From an uncultured Muribaculaceae bacterium (lineage in GTDB: Bacteria; Bacteroidota; Bacteroidia; Bacteroidales; Muribaculaceae): DNA of 9,947 nt. The position numbers and the translations under genes were made by a program. Where the stretch lies: assembly GCA_947644475.1 (NCBI GenBank), contig CANRZQ010000085.1:1-9947 (forward strand), read 5' to 3'. Positions 1 through 5,142 of the stretch are shown here, piece after piece; position 1 is the first letter of the stretch; each line of letters begins with the position of its first letter. The notes beneath the pieces were generated by a model that saw nothing but the letters and a program-made list of their open reading frames with translations, was not told the origin of the DNA and ran no database searches.

Positions 1-160
1 CCACAAGCGCGTTGTACTGTCTCGAGCCGCACAACTCGGCCTCATCGTGCGCCGCCTCGAATTCATCGAGGATAATCCCGGTGTCGTCGGCGTTGCGCGT
101 CAGCGTCTGCAGCAGCAGCGCGACCGCCTGTTCGGTTCTTTGTTCTGATTGTTGCTTCAT
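1..160 (-). CDS. Partial small phage-type protein, N-terminal part only
   Basis: This minus-strand reading frame starts at an ATG (160-158) and runs off the left edge of the window without a stop. The 53 visible residues begin MKQQSEQRTEQAVALLLQ and continue with an acidic stretch (NADDTGIILDEFEAAHDEAE) that looks like amphipathic helix. No domain is recognised. It lies 17 bases downstream of the tRNA-like gene, in the same direction as the other small genes of the minus-strand operon, and its amino-acid composition is protein-like, unlike the plus-strand frames here. The upstream sequence AAACAAATAACAACG has no Shine-Dalgarno motif, which is normal for Bacteroidetes. Function unknown; membership of the phage early operon is inferred from position. 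Confidence 0.6.
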   Translation of the reverse strand, partial: MKQQSEQRTEQAVALLLQTLTRNADDTGIILDEFEAAHDEAELCGSRQYNALV

Positions 161-177
161 CGTTGTTATTTGTTTTG

Positions 178-251
178 AGGGAGGGGCGGGGCTCGAACCC
201 GCGACTCCGCAGTTTTTCAGACTGGTGCTCGGCCATCTGAGCATCCCTCCT
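178..251 (-). tRNA. tRNA-Phe(GAA)-like gene, structurally degenerate
   Basis: On the minus strand this stretch folds as a tRNA. The D stem is GCTC/GAGC around an 8-base loop containing GG. The anticodon loop is CTGAAAA (anticodon GAA, Phe). The variable region is short, and a perfect T arm has GCGGG and CCCGC around loop TTCGAGC. The acceptor AGGAGGG pairs with CCCTCCC at 6 of 7 positions. Defects are an A-C mismatch at position 1-72, a C-C mismatch at 27-43, A instead of the usual T at position 8, and no encoded CCA. It lies among small minus-strand phage-like genes, so it may be a phage-borne tRNA. Whether it is charged or processed cannot be judged from sequence. Confidence 0.6.
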
Positions 252-256
252 AAGTA

Positions 257-279
257 CCGCCGGGCTTGCATTCCGGCGG
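257..279 (-). other. GC-rich hairpin just upstream of the tRNA-like gene
   Basis: CCGCCGG (257-263) and CCGGCGG (273-279) form a perfect 7-bp stem with a 9-base loop, ending 6 bases before the tRNA-like 5' end. No T-run follows on the minus strand, so it is unlikely to be an intrinsic terminator. It could be a processing signal within a polycistronic transcript. The rest of 252-344 shows nothing further. Confidence 0.45.
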
Positions 280-344
280 CGTTTCAAATGTTATGCCTTT
301 CGGCTTTCGCGGCTCTCTTGCCGCAGGATCGCCCTCTCTTGGGT

Positions 345-526
345 CTAACCCTCTTTATCTTTTACCGCCTCAATCCGGTAGTATTCCACATCGGGTTCTC
401 GGAGTCCATAAAATTCAATTATTTACTCCCGGGCATGTGGCTGATGTTGTCGCTCTCAATCTCGTGCGACGTGTTCCATTCCTTGATGGTCACTCGCCAG
501 TGGGTCATCTCACTCATGTCACTCAT
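345..526 (-). pseudogene. Small phage-type gene split by a -1 frameshift
   Basis: Reading from the ATG at 526, the frame gives 35 residues (MSDMSEMTHWRVTIKEWNT, then an acidic segment ending HMPGSK) and stops at TAA (421-419). The -1 frame resumes immediately with IIEFYGLREPDVEYYRIE and AVKDKEG before TAG (347-345). This second half has no ATG and is preceded in frame by a stop, so it cannot easily be translated alone, yet it reads as convincing protein. Restoring one A (AGTAAAATAATTG instead of AGTAAATAATTG) would give a single protein of about 60 residues. The start overlaps the preceding gene by 8 bases, suggesting coupling. Explanations are a real 1-base deletion, an assembly error or programmed slippage; no classical slippery heptamer is present. 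Confidence 0.5.
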
Positions 527-731
527 TTTTTAGCACATAATACAGTTGCTGAAGGTCGTCTCTCAATTCCTGCAAGGCGGATCTTTTTAGTACATCCGCC
601 ACGTTGCTCATCATGCTTGTGCTTGACGGAAGCGTCTGCCCCTCTATTAATGTCTGCTCGATACTGTTGATATGGTTTTCAAGCCACGTGGAAGCCTTGT
701 CTATATTGTCCCAATTGAGCATCGGGAGCAT
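519..731 (-). CDS. Small hypothetical protein of the minus-strand phage operon
   Basis: This 70-residue frame starts MLPMLNWDNIDKASTWLENH and is rich in Leu, Gln and Asp toward the C-terminus (ALQELRDDLQQLYYVLKNE), which suggests a helical or coiled-coil protein. No family is recognised. It overlaps the end of the gene before it by 31 bases if the first ATG (731) is used, or by 22 bases if the second ATG (722) is used. I cannot choose firmly between the two. It overlaps the start of the next gene by 8 bases. Such overlaps are typical of tightly packed phage early operons. Function unknown. Confidence 0.6.
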   Translation of the reverse strand: MLPMLNWDNIDKASTWLENHINSIEQTLIEGQTLPSSTSMMSNVADVLKRSALQELRDDLQQLYYVLKNE

Positions 732-919
732 CGCCTTGTGGCATCGAGTTTGATTGTTGCTTTGTAGAGCCGGTCGGAGTAACAGCGGAAGAAGTATTCG
801 TAGTTCTGCACCGCCTTGCGTGTATAGTTCTCTATGTTGCGCTCATAGCGACGCTTGATGCTGTTGAATTCGTCTCTGAAGATCTTGAAGATTTGTTCTT
901 TTGTCATTGTCTCACTCAT
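701..919 (-). CDS. Small hypothetical protein with MSET leader
   Basis: The 72-residue product begins MSETMTKEQIFKIFRDEFNS and has a central basic-aromatic segment (KRRYERNIENYTRKAVQNYEYFFRCY). Three cysteines occur, two of them in a CSRC near the C-terminus, in the stretch that overlaps the next gene. No known domain is recognised. The start context (TTAAGATATTATGAGTGAGACA) is nearly the same as that of two genes upstream in the operon. The gene lies 10 bases after the stop of the preceding gene, so it is almost certainly co-transcribed with it. Confidence 0.65.
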   Translation of the reverse strand: MSETMTKEQIFKIFRDEFNSIKRRYERNIENYTRKAVQNYEYFFRCYSDRLYKATIKLDATRRCSRCSIGTI

Positions 920-929
920 AATATCTTAA

Positions 930-1157
930 TTAAAATTCCGGTCGTTTGCTGTAAGTATTTATAAACTCGGTTCCTTCGAGTTGCATCTCACATACCGATG
1001 TGTCGCTGATATATTCGCCACTTTCCTCAGCCTTTTTGAGTGCCTCGGCAACCGCTTTCTCGGCATCCTTGCGGGAGGTGAAAATTCGCGTGAAATGAAA
1101 ATCACCATGCCATACCTCGGCCGTATATATTTTCATTGTTGATTTTGTCTCACTCAT
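930..1157 (-). CDS. Small hypothetical protein, alpha/beta type, MSET leader
   Basis: The 75-residue product begins MSETKSTMKIYTAEVWHGDF. It then alternates a strand-like segment (FHFTRIFTSRKD) with an Ala/Lys/Glu-rich helix (AEKAVAEALKKAEESGEY) and another strand-like segment ending INTYSKRPEF. An internal start at MKIYTAEV, 21 bases downstream, is possible. The ATGAGTGAGACA start is shared with the next gene, which favours the annotated start. It is 6 bases from the stop of the upstream gene and 10 bases from the next start. It resembles short phage proteins of unknown role; no function is assigned. Confidence 0.65.
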   Translation of the reverse strand: MSETKSTMKIYTAEVWHGDFHFTRIFTSRKDAEKAVAEALKKAEESGEYISDTSVCEMQLEGTEFINTYSKRPEF

Positions 1158-1163
1158 GATATA

Positions 1164-1373
1164 TTATTTTACTTCGGTAAATACTGGTTTTACTGAGCAA
1201 CCGTAGGCAGTCACAAGGTCGTAGGCCAGTTTCTTGACATAGTAGTCAGGCGCTGTGAATTGTATGCCATTCTCTTCGTCATAGCAGAAGGAAATGCCGT
1301 CCACCATCAGCGCGAAGGCCACCTTGGGCTTGACGCTTTGCGTCTTCCATTCTTTAAGTTCGTTGTCGCTCAT
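1164..1373 (-). CDS. First gene of the minus-strand operon, hypothetical
   Basis: The 69-residue product begins MSDNELKEWKTQSVKPKVAF, has a central acidic segment (DGISFCYDEENGIQFTAP) and ends SVKPVFTEVK. It contains two cysteines and has no recognised domain. It is the promoter-proximal gene of the leftward operon, with a leader of about 60 bases from the predicted start of transcription near 1435. In lambdoid and Mu-like phages the gene opposite the repressor is often a Cro/Ner-type regulator, but no helix-turn-helix is visible here, so I do not assign that role. Confidence 0.65.
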   Translation of the reverse strand: MSDNELKEWKTQSVKPKVAFALMVDGISFCYDEENGIQFTAPDYYVKKLAYDLVTAYGCSVKPVFTEVK

Positions 1374-1420
1374 AATCTTAAATTTGTTAATTCAGCCGTT
1401 TTTTTGTATCTTTGGCCGCC

Positions 1421-1436
1421 TGTTCCACCTGGAACA
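1421..1436. promoter_or_regulatory. 16-bp palindrome, candidate repressor operator
   Basis: TGTTCCA and TGGAACA form perfect inverted 7-base arms around a CC spacer. The site lies 5 bases downstream of the minus-strand -7 box, covering the expected transcription start of the leftward operon. A dimeric repressor bound here would block initiation. The divergent S24-type repressor is the obvious candidate, by inference from position only. Confidence 0.6.
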
Positions 1437-1441
1437 CGTTG

Positions 1442-1473
1442 CAAAGATAATACGCATTTGCGGAAATTGCAAA
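1442..1473 (-). promoter_or_regulatory. Bacteroidetes-type promoter of the leftward operon
   Basis: On the minus strand a TTTG -33 box (1473-1470) is followed by exactly 20 bases and then TATCTTTG (1449-1442), a full match to the Bacteroidetes -7 consensus TAnnTTTG. The spacing falls in the reported 19-21 range. The expected start of transcription is near 1435. Confidence 0.75.
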
Positions 1474-1474
1474 T
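1456..1474. promoter_or_regulatory. Inverted repeat with a TTTG box on each strand
   Basis: ATTTGC (1456-1461) and GCAAAT (1469-1474) form a 6-base inverted repeat with a 7-base spacer. The right arm contains the -33 box of the leftward promoter. The left arm offers a TTTG on the plus strand (1457-1460) that could serve the repressor promoter, although the nearest -7-like sequence (TAAAATTT at 1485) is weak and spaced about 24 bases away. Several TCGCA/TTGCA half-sites (1467, 1479, 1492) continue toward the repressor start, as expected for a multi-site operator. Confidence 0.45.
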
Positions 1475-1519
1475 CTTTTCGCAATAAAATTTCGCATATG
1501 AGCAATTTTTATATTTTTT

Positions 1520-2245
1520 ATGAGCGTTAACAATAGACTTGAACAGTTAATTAAGGCATTGTATAAGGGCAACAAAAGTGCCTTTGCATCAGCCATAGGC
1601 GTCGCGCCATCAGTTATAGAGAATATTGTTGGGAAACGTCAGGGAAAACCATCTTTTGACGTTGTCGAAAAAATCTCCTCAATTGCGGAAATAAATATCG
1701 AATGGCTTGTCACGGGAACTGGTGATATGTTTAAGCAGAATAAGAAGCCAAGGTGCATTACAGCCCCCATCAAATCAATATCCACCAATAAAAGTTCCAA
1801 ACCTTCCTCTCTCGCATTAGAAGAAACTTCCCAAAGGACTTCCGATGCAATCCCTCTCGTTTCTGAGATGGCTGTCGGAGGTTTTGCCAATGAGCATTTC
1901 TCCATACAGGAGGCTGATGTGCTAGCTTATTACATTATTCCAAAATTTCGCAATCTCGGAGTAGACTTTATGATTGAACTCACTGGCGACTCTATGATTC
2001 CCCGTCTCTTCCCTGGCGACATTATAGCATGTTCTATCATCCGGAACGCCAGTTTTATCCAATGGAATAAACCACACCTCATCGCCACACGCGAGCAGGG
2101 GCTAATTGTAAAGCGACTGCGCAAGAGTTTAAATGACGACTGCCTGCTTGCCGTATCCGATAACGCCGACTACGACCCCTTCGACCTTCCCAAAGACGAG
2201 ATTCTCGCACTCGCCCGCGTGGTAGGAGTCATTCATCTTGAATAG
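1520..2245 (+). CDS. CI/LexA-like phage repressor (HTH plus S24 peptidase)
   Basis: The 241-residue protein has the layout of a self-cleaving prophage repressor. Residues about 6-52 form an XRE-type helix-turn-helix (KSAFASAIGVAPSVIENIVG), followed by INIEWLVTGTGDM, a typical end of this domain in Bacteroidales repressors. A Ser/Thr/Lys-rich linker covers about 75-110. The C-terminal S24 domain carries Ser158 in GDSM and Lys198 in LIVKRL, the expected Ser-Lys dyad. The likely cleavage region is MAVGGF (117-122), where the usual Ala-Gly is replaced by Val-Gly or Gly-Gly. It diverges from the small-gene operon and probably holds it off until DNA damage activates self-cleavage. Autoregulation is inferred from the operator-like repeats just upstream. 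Confidence 0.88.
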   Translation: MSVNNRLEQLIKALYKGNKSAFASAIGVAPSVIENIVGKRQGKPSFDVVEKISSIAEINIEWLVTGTGDMFKQNKKPRCITAPIKSISTNKSSKPSSLALEETSQRTSDAIPLVSEMAVGGFANEHFSIQEADVLAYYIIPKFRNLGVDFMIELTGDSMIPRLFPGDIIACSIIRNASFIQWNKPHLIATREQGLIVKRLRKSLNDDCLLAVSDNADYDPFDLPKDEILALARVVGVIHLE

Positions 2246-2470
2246 TTCCTGTCCTCTCCGTAGCCACCCCTCAGCACCCCTAAGGCCATGCCCCTCCCCC
2301 TGCAATATGCGCATTTGAGCAAAAAGCATTGATTTTAGGCATATTATGAGGTTGTGACAGCAAAAAGCAGGGGCATTTGCCTTGCACTTATCGGCCATTT
2401 TTTCGGCTTTATTCCGTTTTTAGGGTATTTTTCCACCCCCCCGGCTTTTCGCCTCCCAAAATCCGAAATT

Positions 2471-2541
2471 TGTCACCCTAAGTTCTACCGAGTGTAACCC
2501 TAATGAGTAACCCTAAAATGTAACCCTAAGTGTATCCCTTA
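2471..2541 (+). repeat. Iteron-like array A, unit TGTAACCCTAA
   Basis: Copies of an 11-base unit start at 2471 (TGTCACCCTAA), 2493 (TGTAACCCTAA), 2506 (AGTAACCCTAA), 2519 (TGTAACCCTAA) and 2531 (TGTATCCCTTA). A degenerate copy may fill 2482. Spacings are 11-13 bases, or 22 across the degenerate unit, so sites lie on roughly the same face of the helix. Such arrays usually bind a replication initiator, transposase or the arm-binding domain of an integrase. Confidence 0.7.
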
Positions 2542-2583
2542 ATAAAAAAACGCAAATTATTGCCTGTTTTCGAGCATGACAAT

Positions 2584-2616
2584 GGGGTGTCATCAGGCCG
2601 AAGCCGATAACACCCC
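2584..2616 (-). other. UUCG-capped hairpin downstream of the 2640-2900 gene
   Basis: On the minus strand GGGGTGTTATCGGC and GCCTGATGACACCCC pair through about 14 positions with one wobble and one bulged base, capped by C-UUCG-G, a very stable tetraloop. It begins 24 bases after the stop of the small minus-strand gene. No T-run follows directly, so it may protect the mRNA 3' end or pause transcription, not act as a classical terminator. Confidence 0.5.
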
Positions 2617-2639
2617 TCAAAAGCCGTCATATTTGCCTT

Positions 2640-2900
2640 CTAACGCCGTTCAACCGCCATGTTACCATCAGCCTCACGAGCGCACCTTATAAGCGTAGAT
2701 TGCTTGATTATAGCGCATTTAGTAATAACCGTGCCATTGCCCGACAATCCGGCATGAAGCAGATAGCCCTTGGTCGCACCCACCTCTTCTGGGGTAAAAA
2801 CAGAATAAACAGCCGAAATCGAACCAAAATACCAGTCTCGTTGCTTTGTTCGCGCTATCGGCCGCGTCAGATGCACATGTATAACCTTTGCCATATTCAT
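2640..2900 (-). CDS. Small orphan protein between two iteron arrays
   Basis: The 86-residue product begins MNMAKVIHVHLTRPIARTKQ. It has an aromatic segment DWYFGSISAVYSVFTPEEVG, then ATKGYLLHAGLS and CAIIKQSTLIRC, and an Arg-rich C-terminus. It is basic and lacks a signal peptide or membrane segment. I believe similar short proteins occur near mobile elements in Bacteroidales, but I cannot name a family or function. A GTG start at 2912 would lie almost on the predicted transcription start, so ATG at 2900 or 2894 (84 residues) is more likely. The gene stands alone, with its own promoter (-7 at 2922-2915) and a strong hairpin after it. Repeat arrays on both sides suggest it belongs to the element that uses them. 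Confidence 0.65.
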   Translation of the reverse strand: MNMAKVIHVHLTRPIARTKQRDWYFGSISAVYSVFTPEEVGATKGYLLHAGLSGNGTVITKCAIIKQSTLIRCAREADGNMAVERR

Positions 2901-2914
2901 TTGATTTTGCACTG

Positions 2915-2922
2915 CAAATATA
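2915..2922 (-). promoter_or_regulatory. -7 box for the small minus-strand gene
   Basis: TATATTTG on the minus strand matches the Bacteroidetes TAnnTTTG consensus. A weaker TTTA sits 21 bases upstream (2947-2944) as a possible -33 box. The predicted transcript would start near 2909, just before the ATG at 2900. Confidence 0.55.
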
Positions 2923-2976
2923 CCAAATAATCACTATATGGGATAAATTAGCAAAATAAAAAACAAAATAGCGCAC

Positions 2977-3000
2977 AAAAAAATCGGCGTGAATCCGATT
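2977..3000 (-). terminator. Weak intrinsic-terminator-like hairpin on the minus strand
   Basis: AATCGG (2982-2987) and CCGATT (2995-3000) make a 6-bp stem with a 7-base loop. On the minus strand it is followed by seven T residues. It would stop leftward transcription before the promoter of the small gene. No gene upstream on that strand needs it, so confidence is low. Confidence 0.35.
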
Positions 3001-3044
3001 CTGCCACCATACTGGTGCCGCTGATGGTCGACATACAGCCGCTG

Positions 3045-3140
3045 TGTAAACCTCACGTCAACCACATGTAAACCCTATGTAAAGACACGCCCCCGCTACC
3101 GCCTCCTAAATGTAAACCCCATGTAAACCTATGTAAACTT
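3045..3140 (+). repeat. Iteron-like array B, unit TGTAAACCYYA
   Basis: Four tandem 11-base units start at 3045, 3056 (variant CGTCAACC), 3067 and 3078. Three more follow at 3111, 3122 and 3132. An isolated TGTAAA lies at 3182, and TGTCACCCTAA, the unit that opens array A, recurs at 3161. The 33-base gap from 3078 to 3111 is again a multiple of 11. Close similarity of the two units (TGTAACCCTAA and TGTAAACCCTA) suggests one protein binds both arrays. Confidence 0.72.
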
Positions 3141-3252
3141 CCTCCGTTTCGTTTTATTTTTGTCACCCTAAACCACCATTGTGTAAATCTTTGATATATA
3201 AACTATTACAGTCAAAACTCCCAATCATCCCATCAACCGTTTCATTCTGTGC

Positions 3253-3285
3253 CCCATACATGGGTTACGATCGTGGCTCTGCCAC
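3253..3285. repeat. REP-like pair of hairpins
   Basis: CCCAT-AC-ATGGG (3253-3264), the 8-base palindrome ACGATCGT (3267-3274) and GTGGC-TCT-GCCAC (3273-3285) lie back to back. The second hairpin read on the minus strand is GTGGC-AGA-GCCAC. This matches the layout GCGGC-AGA-GCCGC seen at 6526-6538, so both may be members of a dispersed REP family. Confidence 0.5.
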
Positions 3286-3350
3286 TCCCTCCCCCCCGGC
3301 TACTCTCTTGAATCTCTACGCGATTCTGTGATATGCCCTTATTTGAACTT

Positions 3351-3382
3351 GCACGAGCCGTGCGTCCGGGAACCCATCCGGA
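3351..3382. repeat. Second structured repeat-like site
   Basis: GCACG-AGC-CGTGC (3351-3363) is followed one base later by TCCGG and CCGGA (3365-3382) with an 8-base loop. Two adjacent short hairpins again fit a REP-like element. It could equally be a degenerate copy or chance. Confidence 0.35.
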
Positions 3383-3584
3383 AATCCATCAGTATGCAAA
3401 ATTGCCATGTGCATTGTATCTCCTAACGGAAACTTTTTGAATAGGAATTACGGATTGCCCTTAATAGCCCTATTGTTTCAGCCTTTTAATTTGTTGTAAT
3501 TAGAGGACAAGTATGTGAATTGGCCATTGCTATTGTTGCTGAAAAATTTTTGTGTTTTAATTTTCTATACCGGTTGAAATTATG

Positions 3585-3592
3585 TAATTTTG
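3585..3592 (+). promoter_or_regulatory. -7 box of the NAD(P)HX repair operon
   Basis: TAATTTTG matches TAnnTTTG. A TTTT at 3561-3564 sits 20 bases upstream as a weak -33 element. Transcription would start near 3598, about 14 bases before the ATG at 3612. Confidence 0.55.
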
Positions 3593-3611
3593 TATTTGGA
3601 ATAGTAATGTC

Positions 3612-5138
3612 ATGAAGATTTTTTCAAGCGAGGAAATTCGCGCAATAGATAAGTATACGATTGAGCAGGAAGGTATTTCTGCAAAGGAACTCGTCGACCG
3701 TGTCGGCAAGGGTGTTGCTGATGAGATTCTCGAACGATGGGGTATCTCCCGGCGTATCATTGTTTTTGCCGGCTGGGGTAACAATGGCGCTGATGCGCTG
3801 TCCGCTTCTAAGATTTTGGCTGAGGCGGGCGCTGACATTACTGTATATTTATTCAATATCGGCGGAGAGCGTCTTTCGGCCGATTGCAAGGCTTGCCGCG
3901 ATGAGTTTGTGGAGGCTTGTCCTCAGGCCAATCTTATTGAGGTTGTCAAAAATTTTGAGATGCCTGAACTTGCGGAGGACATGTTGATTATCGACGGCCT
4001 GTTCGGTTCGGGATTGAATAAGCCTTTGCCTGGGTCGTTGGTGATGATAATCCACAATATCAATGACTCGGGTGCGCCTGTTGTTTCTATCGATATTCCT
4101 TCCGGGCTTTACAGCGATTGGAATTCACACCTCATTCTGCGCAATGTCGTTCACGCCACGCTTACCCTTGCCGTGGAATTTCCACGTCTCGCTTTTTTTA
4201 TCCCGGACAATTCCGAGGTAGTAGGGGAGTGGAAACTGTTGAAAATAGGTCTTAGCCGCGAGGCCATAAAAAAGACTCCGTATACATATTATCTTATAAC
4301 CGACCGTGATATCAAGCGGATTTTGCGTAGGCGCGACCCCGACTCGTCAAAAGCCGACTATGGTTCTGCTTTGATTTGCGCGGGTTCATATGGCATGTGC
4401 GGGGCTGCTGTGCTGGCTTTGCGCGGAGCCTTGCGTGCCGGTGCAGGCAAGGTCACATGCTATGGTCCGCGTTGTGCCTATTTCGTTGCGCAGACAGCAG
4501 TCCCTTCGGCCATGTTCATCCGCGATCCTCACGATAACAATATTTCTGAGATTACACTCGAACGTGAGTACTCGGCTGTTGGCATAGGCCCGGGCATCGG
4601 CACACGCGATGTGACCATTAATGCGCTTGAAAACTTTTTGAAACTTGCCAATGCCAACCATCAGGCATTGGTGCTCGATGCCGACGCTCTTAATTGCATA
4701 GCGGTAAGGCCGATTATGCTCAATTATCTTCCAACCTACTCTGTGCTTACTCCGCATCCCGGAGAGTTCGACCGCCTTTTTGGCAGCCAGCCATCTGCTG
4801 AAGCCCGCCTGCGCAAGGCTATCGATGTAGCCAGGTTCTATAATGTGATTATAGTGTTGAAGGGAAGATATACGGCAGTGGTGCGTCCCGACGGCAAGGT
4901 GCATATCAACTCGTCGGGCACTCCTGCGCTTGCCACACCAGGATCCGGCGATGTCCTCACCGGAGTGATTACCGCCCTCATTGCCCAGGGCTATCGGCCG
5001 GAGACAGCAGCAATCTCAGGAGTGTATGTTCACGGGCTGGCAGGAGAACTTGCAGAAAACCAACATGGCTCATACGGCGTTACAGCAGAAGATATAGCCC
5101 TTGAAATCGGGCGAGCCATAAAAATAGTAATGGACTGA
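3612..5138 (+). CDS. nnrD: Bifunctional NAD(P)HX epimerase / ADP-dependent dehydratase
   Basis: The 508-residue cytoplasmic enzyme repairs hydrated NADH and NADPH, which form spontaneously or by side reactions. The N-terminal YjeF-type domain (about 1-215) interconverts the R and S epimers. It has GNNGAD at 56-61, DGLFGSGLNKPLPG, and DIPSGL with Asp161. The C-terminal ribokinase-like domain (about 230-505) dehydrates S-NAD(P)HX using ADP. It has GSYGM (258-262), GIGPGIG, LDADALN, TPHPGEF, and GSGD with catalytic Asp447. The length matches fused bacterial enzymes (about 500 residues). The usual NNGGDG reads NNGADA here and the preceding Gly-Pro is Gly-Trp, so epimerase activity may be altered, although the Asp is kept. 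The next gene starts 4 bases after the stop, so they form an operon. Confidence 0.93.
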   Translation: MKIFSSEEIRAIDKYTIEQEGISAKELVDRVGKGVADEILERWGISRRIIVFAGWGNNGADALSASKILAEAGADITVYLFNIGGERLSADCKACRDEFVEACPQANLIEVVKNFEMPELAEDMLIIDGLFGSGLNKPLPGSLVMIIHNINDSGAPVVSIDIPSGLYSDWNSHLILRNVVHATLTLAVEFPRLAFFIPDNSEVVGEWKLLKIGLSREAIKKTPYTYYLITDRDIKRILRRRDPDSSKADYGSALICAGSYGMCGAAVLALRGALRAGAGKVTCYGPRCAYFVAQTAVPSAMFIRDPHDNNISEITLEREYSAVGIGPGIGTRDVTINALENFLKLANANHQALVLDADALNCIAVRPIMLNYLPTYSVLTPHPGEFDRLFGSQPSAEARLRKAIDVARFYNVIIVLKGRYTAVVRPDGKVHINSSGTPALATPGSGDVLTGVITALIAQGYRPETAAISGVYVHGLAGELAENQHGSYGVTAEDIALEIGRAIKIVMD

Positions 5139-5142
5139 AATT

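Larger units (their letters stand above)
2246..2639. other. Non-coding stretch downstream of the repressor
   Basis: No convincing gene is seen here. It contains C-rich sequence, two exact copies of AGCAAAAAGCA (2318-2328 and 2359-2369), the first iteron-like array (2471-2541) and a UUCG-capped hairpin (2584-2616). A minus-strand frame (2129-2398) overlaps the repressor and looks like a shadow. No intrinsic terminator for the repressor is obvious. Confidence 0.5.
2901..3611. other. Long non-coding region: repeats, hairpins, leader of 3612 gene
   Basis: No plausible gene is seen across these 711 bases. It holds the promoter of the 2640-2900 gene, a short hairpin with an A-run (2977-3000), the second iteron array (3045-3140) with outlying copies, a set of REP-like hairpins (3253-3382) and an AT-rich leader with the promoter of the NAD(P)HX repair gene. 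The change from phage-like to housekeeping genes takes place somewhere inside it. Confidence 0.55.

Noticed and set aside
63..287. Minus-strand frame of 74 residues containing RSRGFEPRPS
   Set aside because: It passes through the tRNA-like gene and is out of frame with the more protein-like partial gene at 1-160.
12..533. Plus-strand frame of 173 residues
   Set aside because: It is antisense to several small minus-strand genes and the tRNA-like gene, with Ser/Cys-rich composition typical of a shadow frame.
1387..1596. Minus-strand frame of 69 residues across the divergent promoters
   Set aside because: It overlaps the repressor start and the promoter/operator region; its low-quality composition suggests chance.
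2129..2398. Minus-strand frame of 89 residues (MADKCKANAPAFCCHN)
   Set aside because: Its second half is antisense to the repressor C-terminus, and there is no clear promoter; a short real gene in its first part cannot be excluded.
2982..3009. 3' half of a tRNA ending CCACCA
   Set aside because: Stem length is one base short and the loop CGTGAAT lacks the TTC of a T loop, so it is kept only as a weak attachment-site idea.
2471..3140. Possible CRISPR array
   Set aside because: Repeat units are only 11 bases with almost no spacers, so they fit iterons and not CRISPR repeats.
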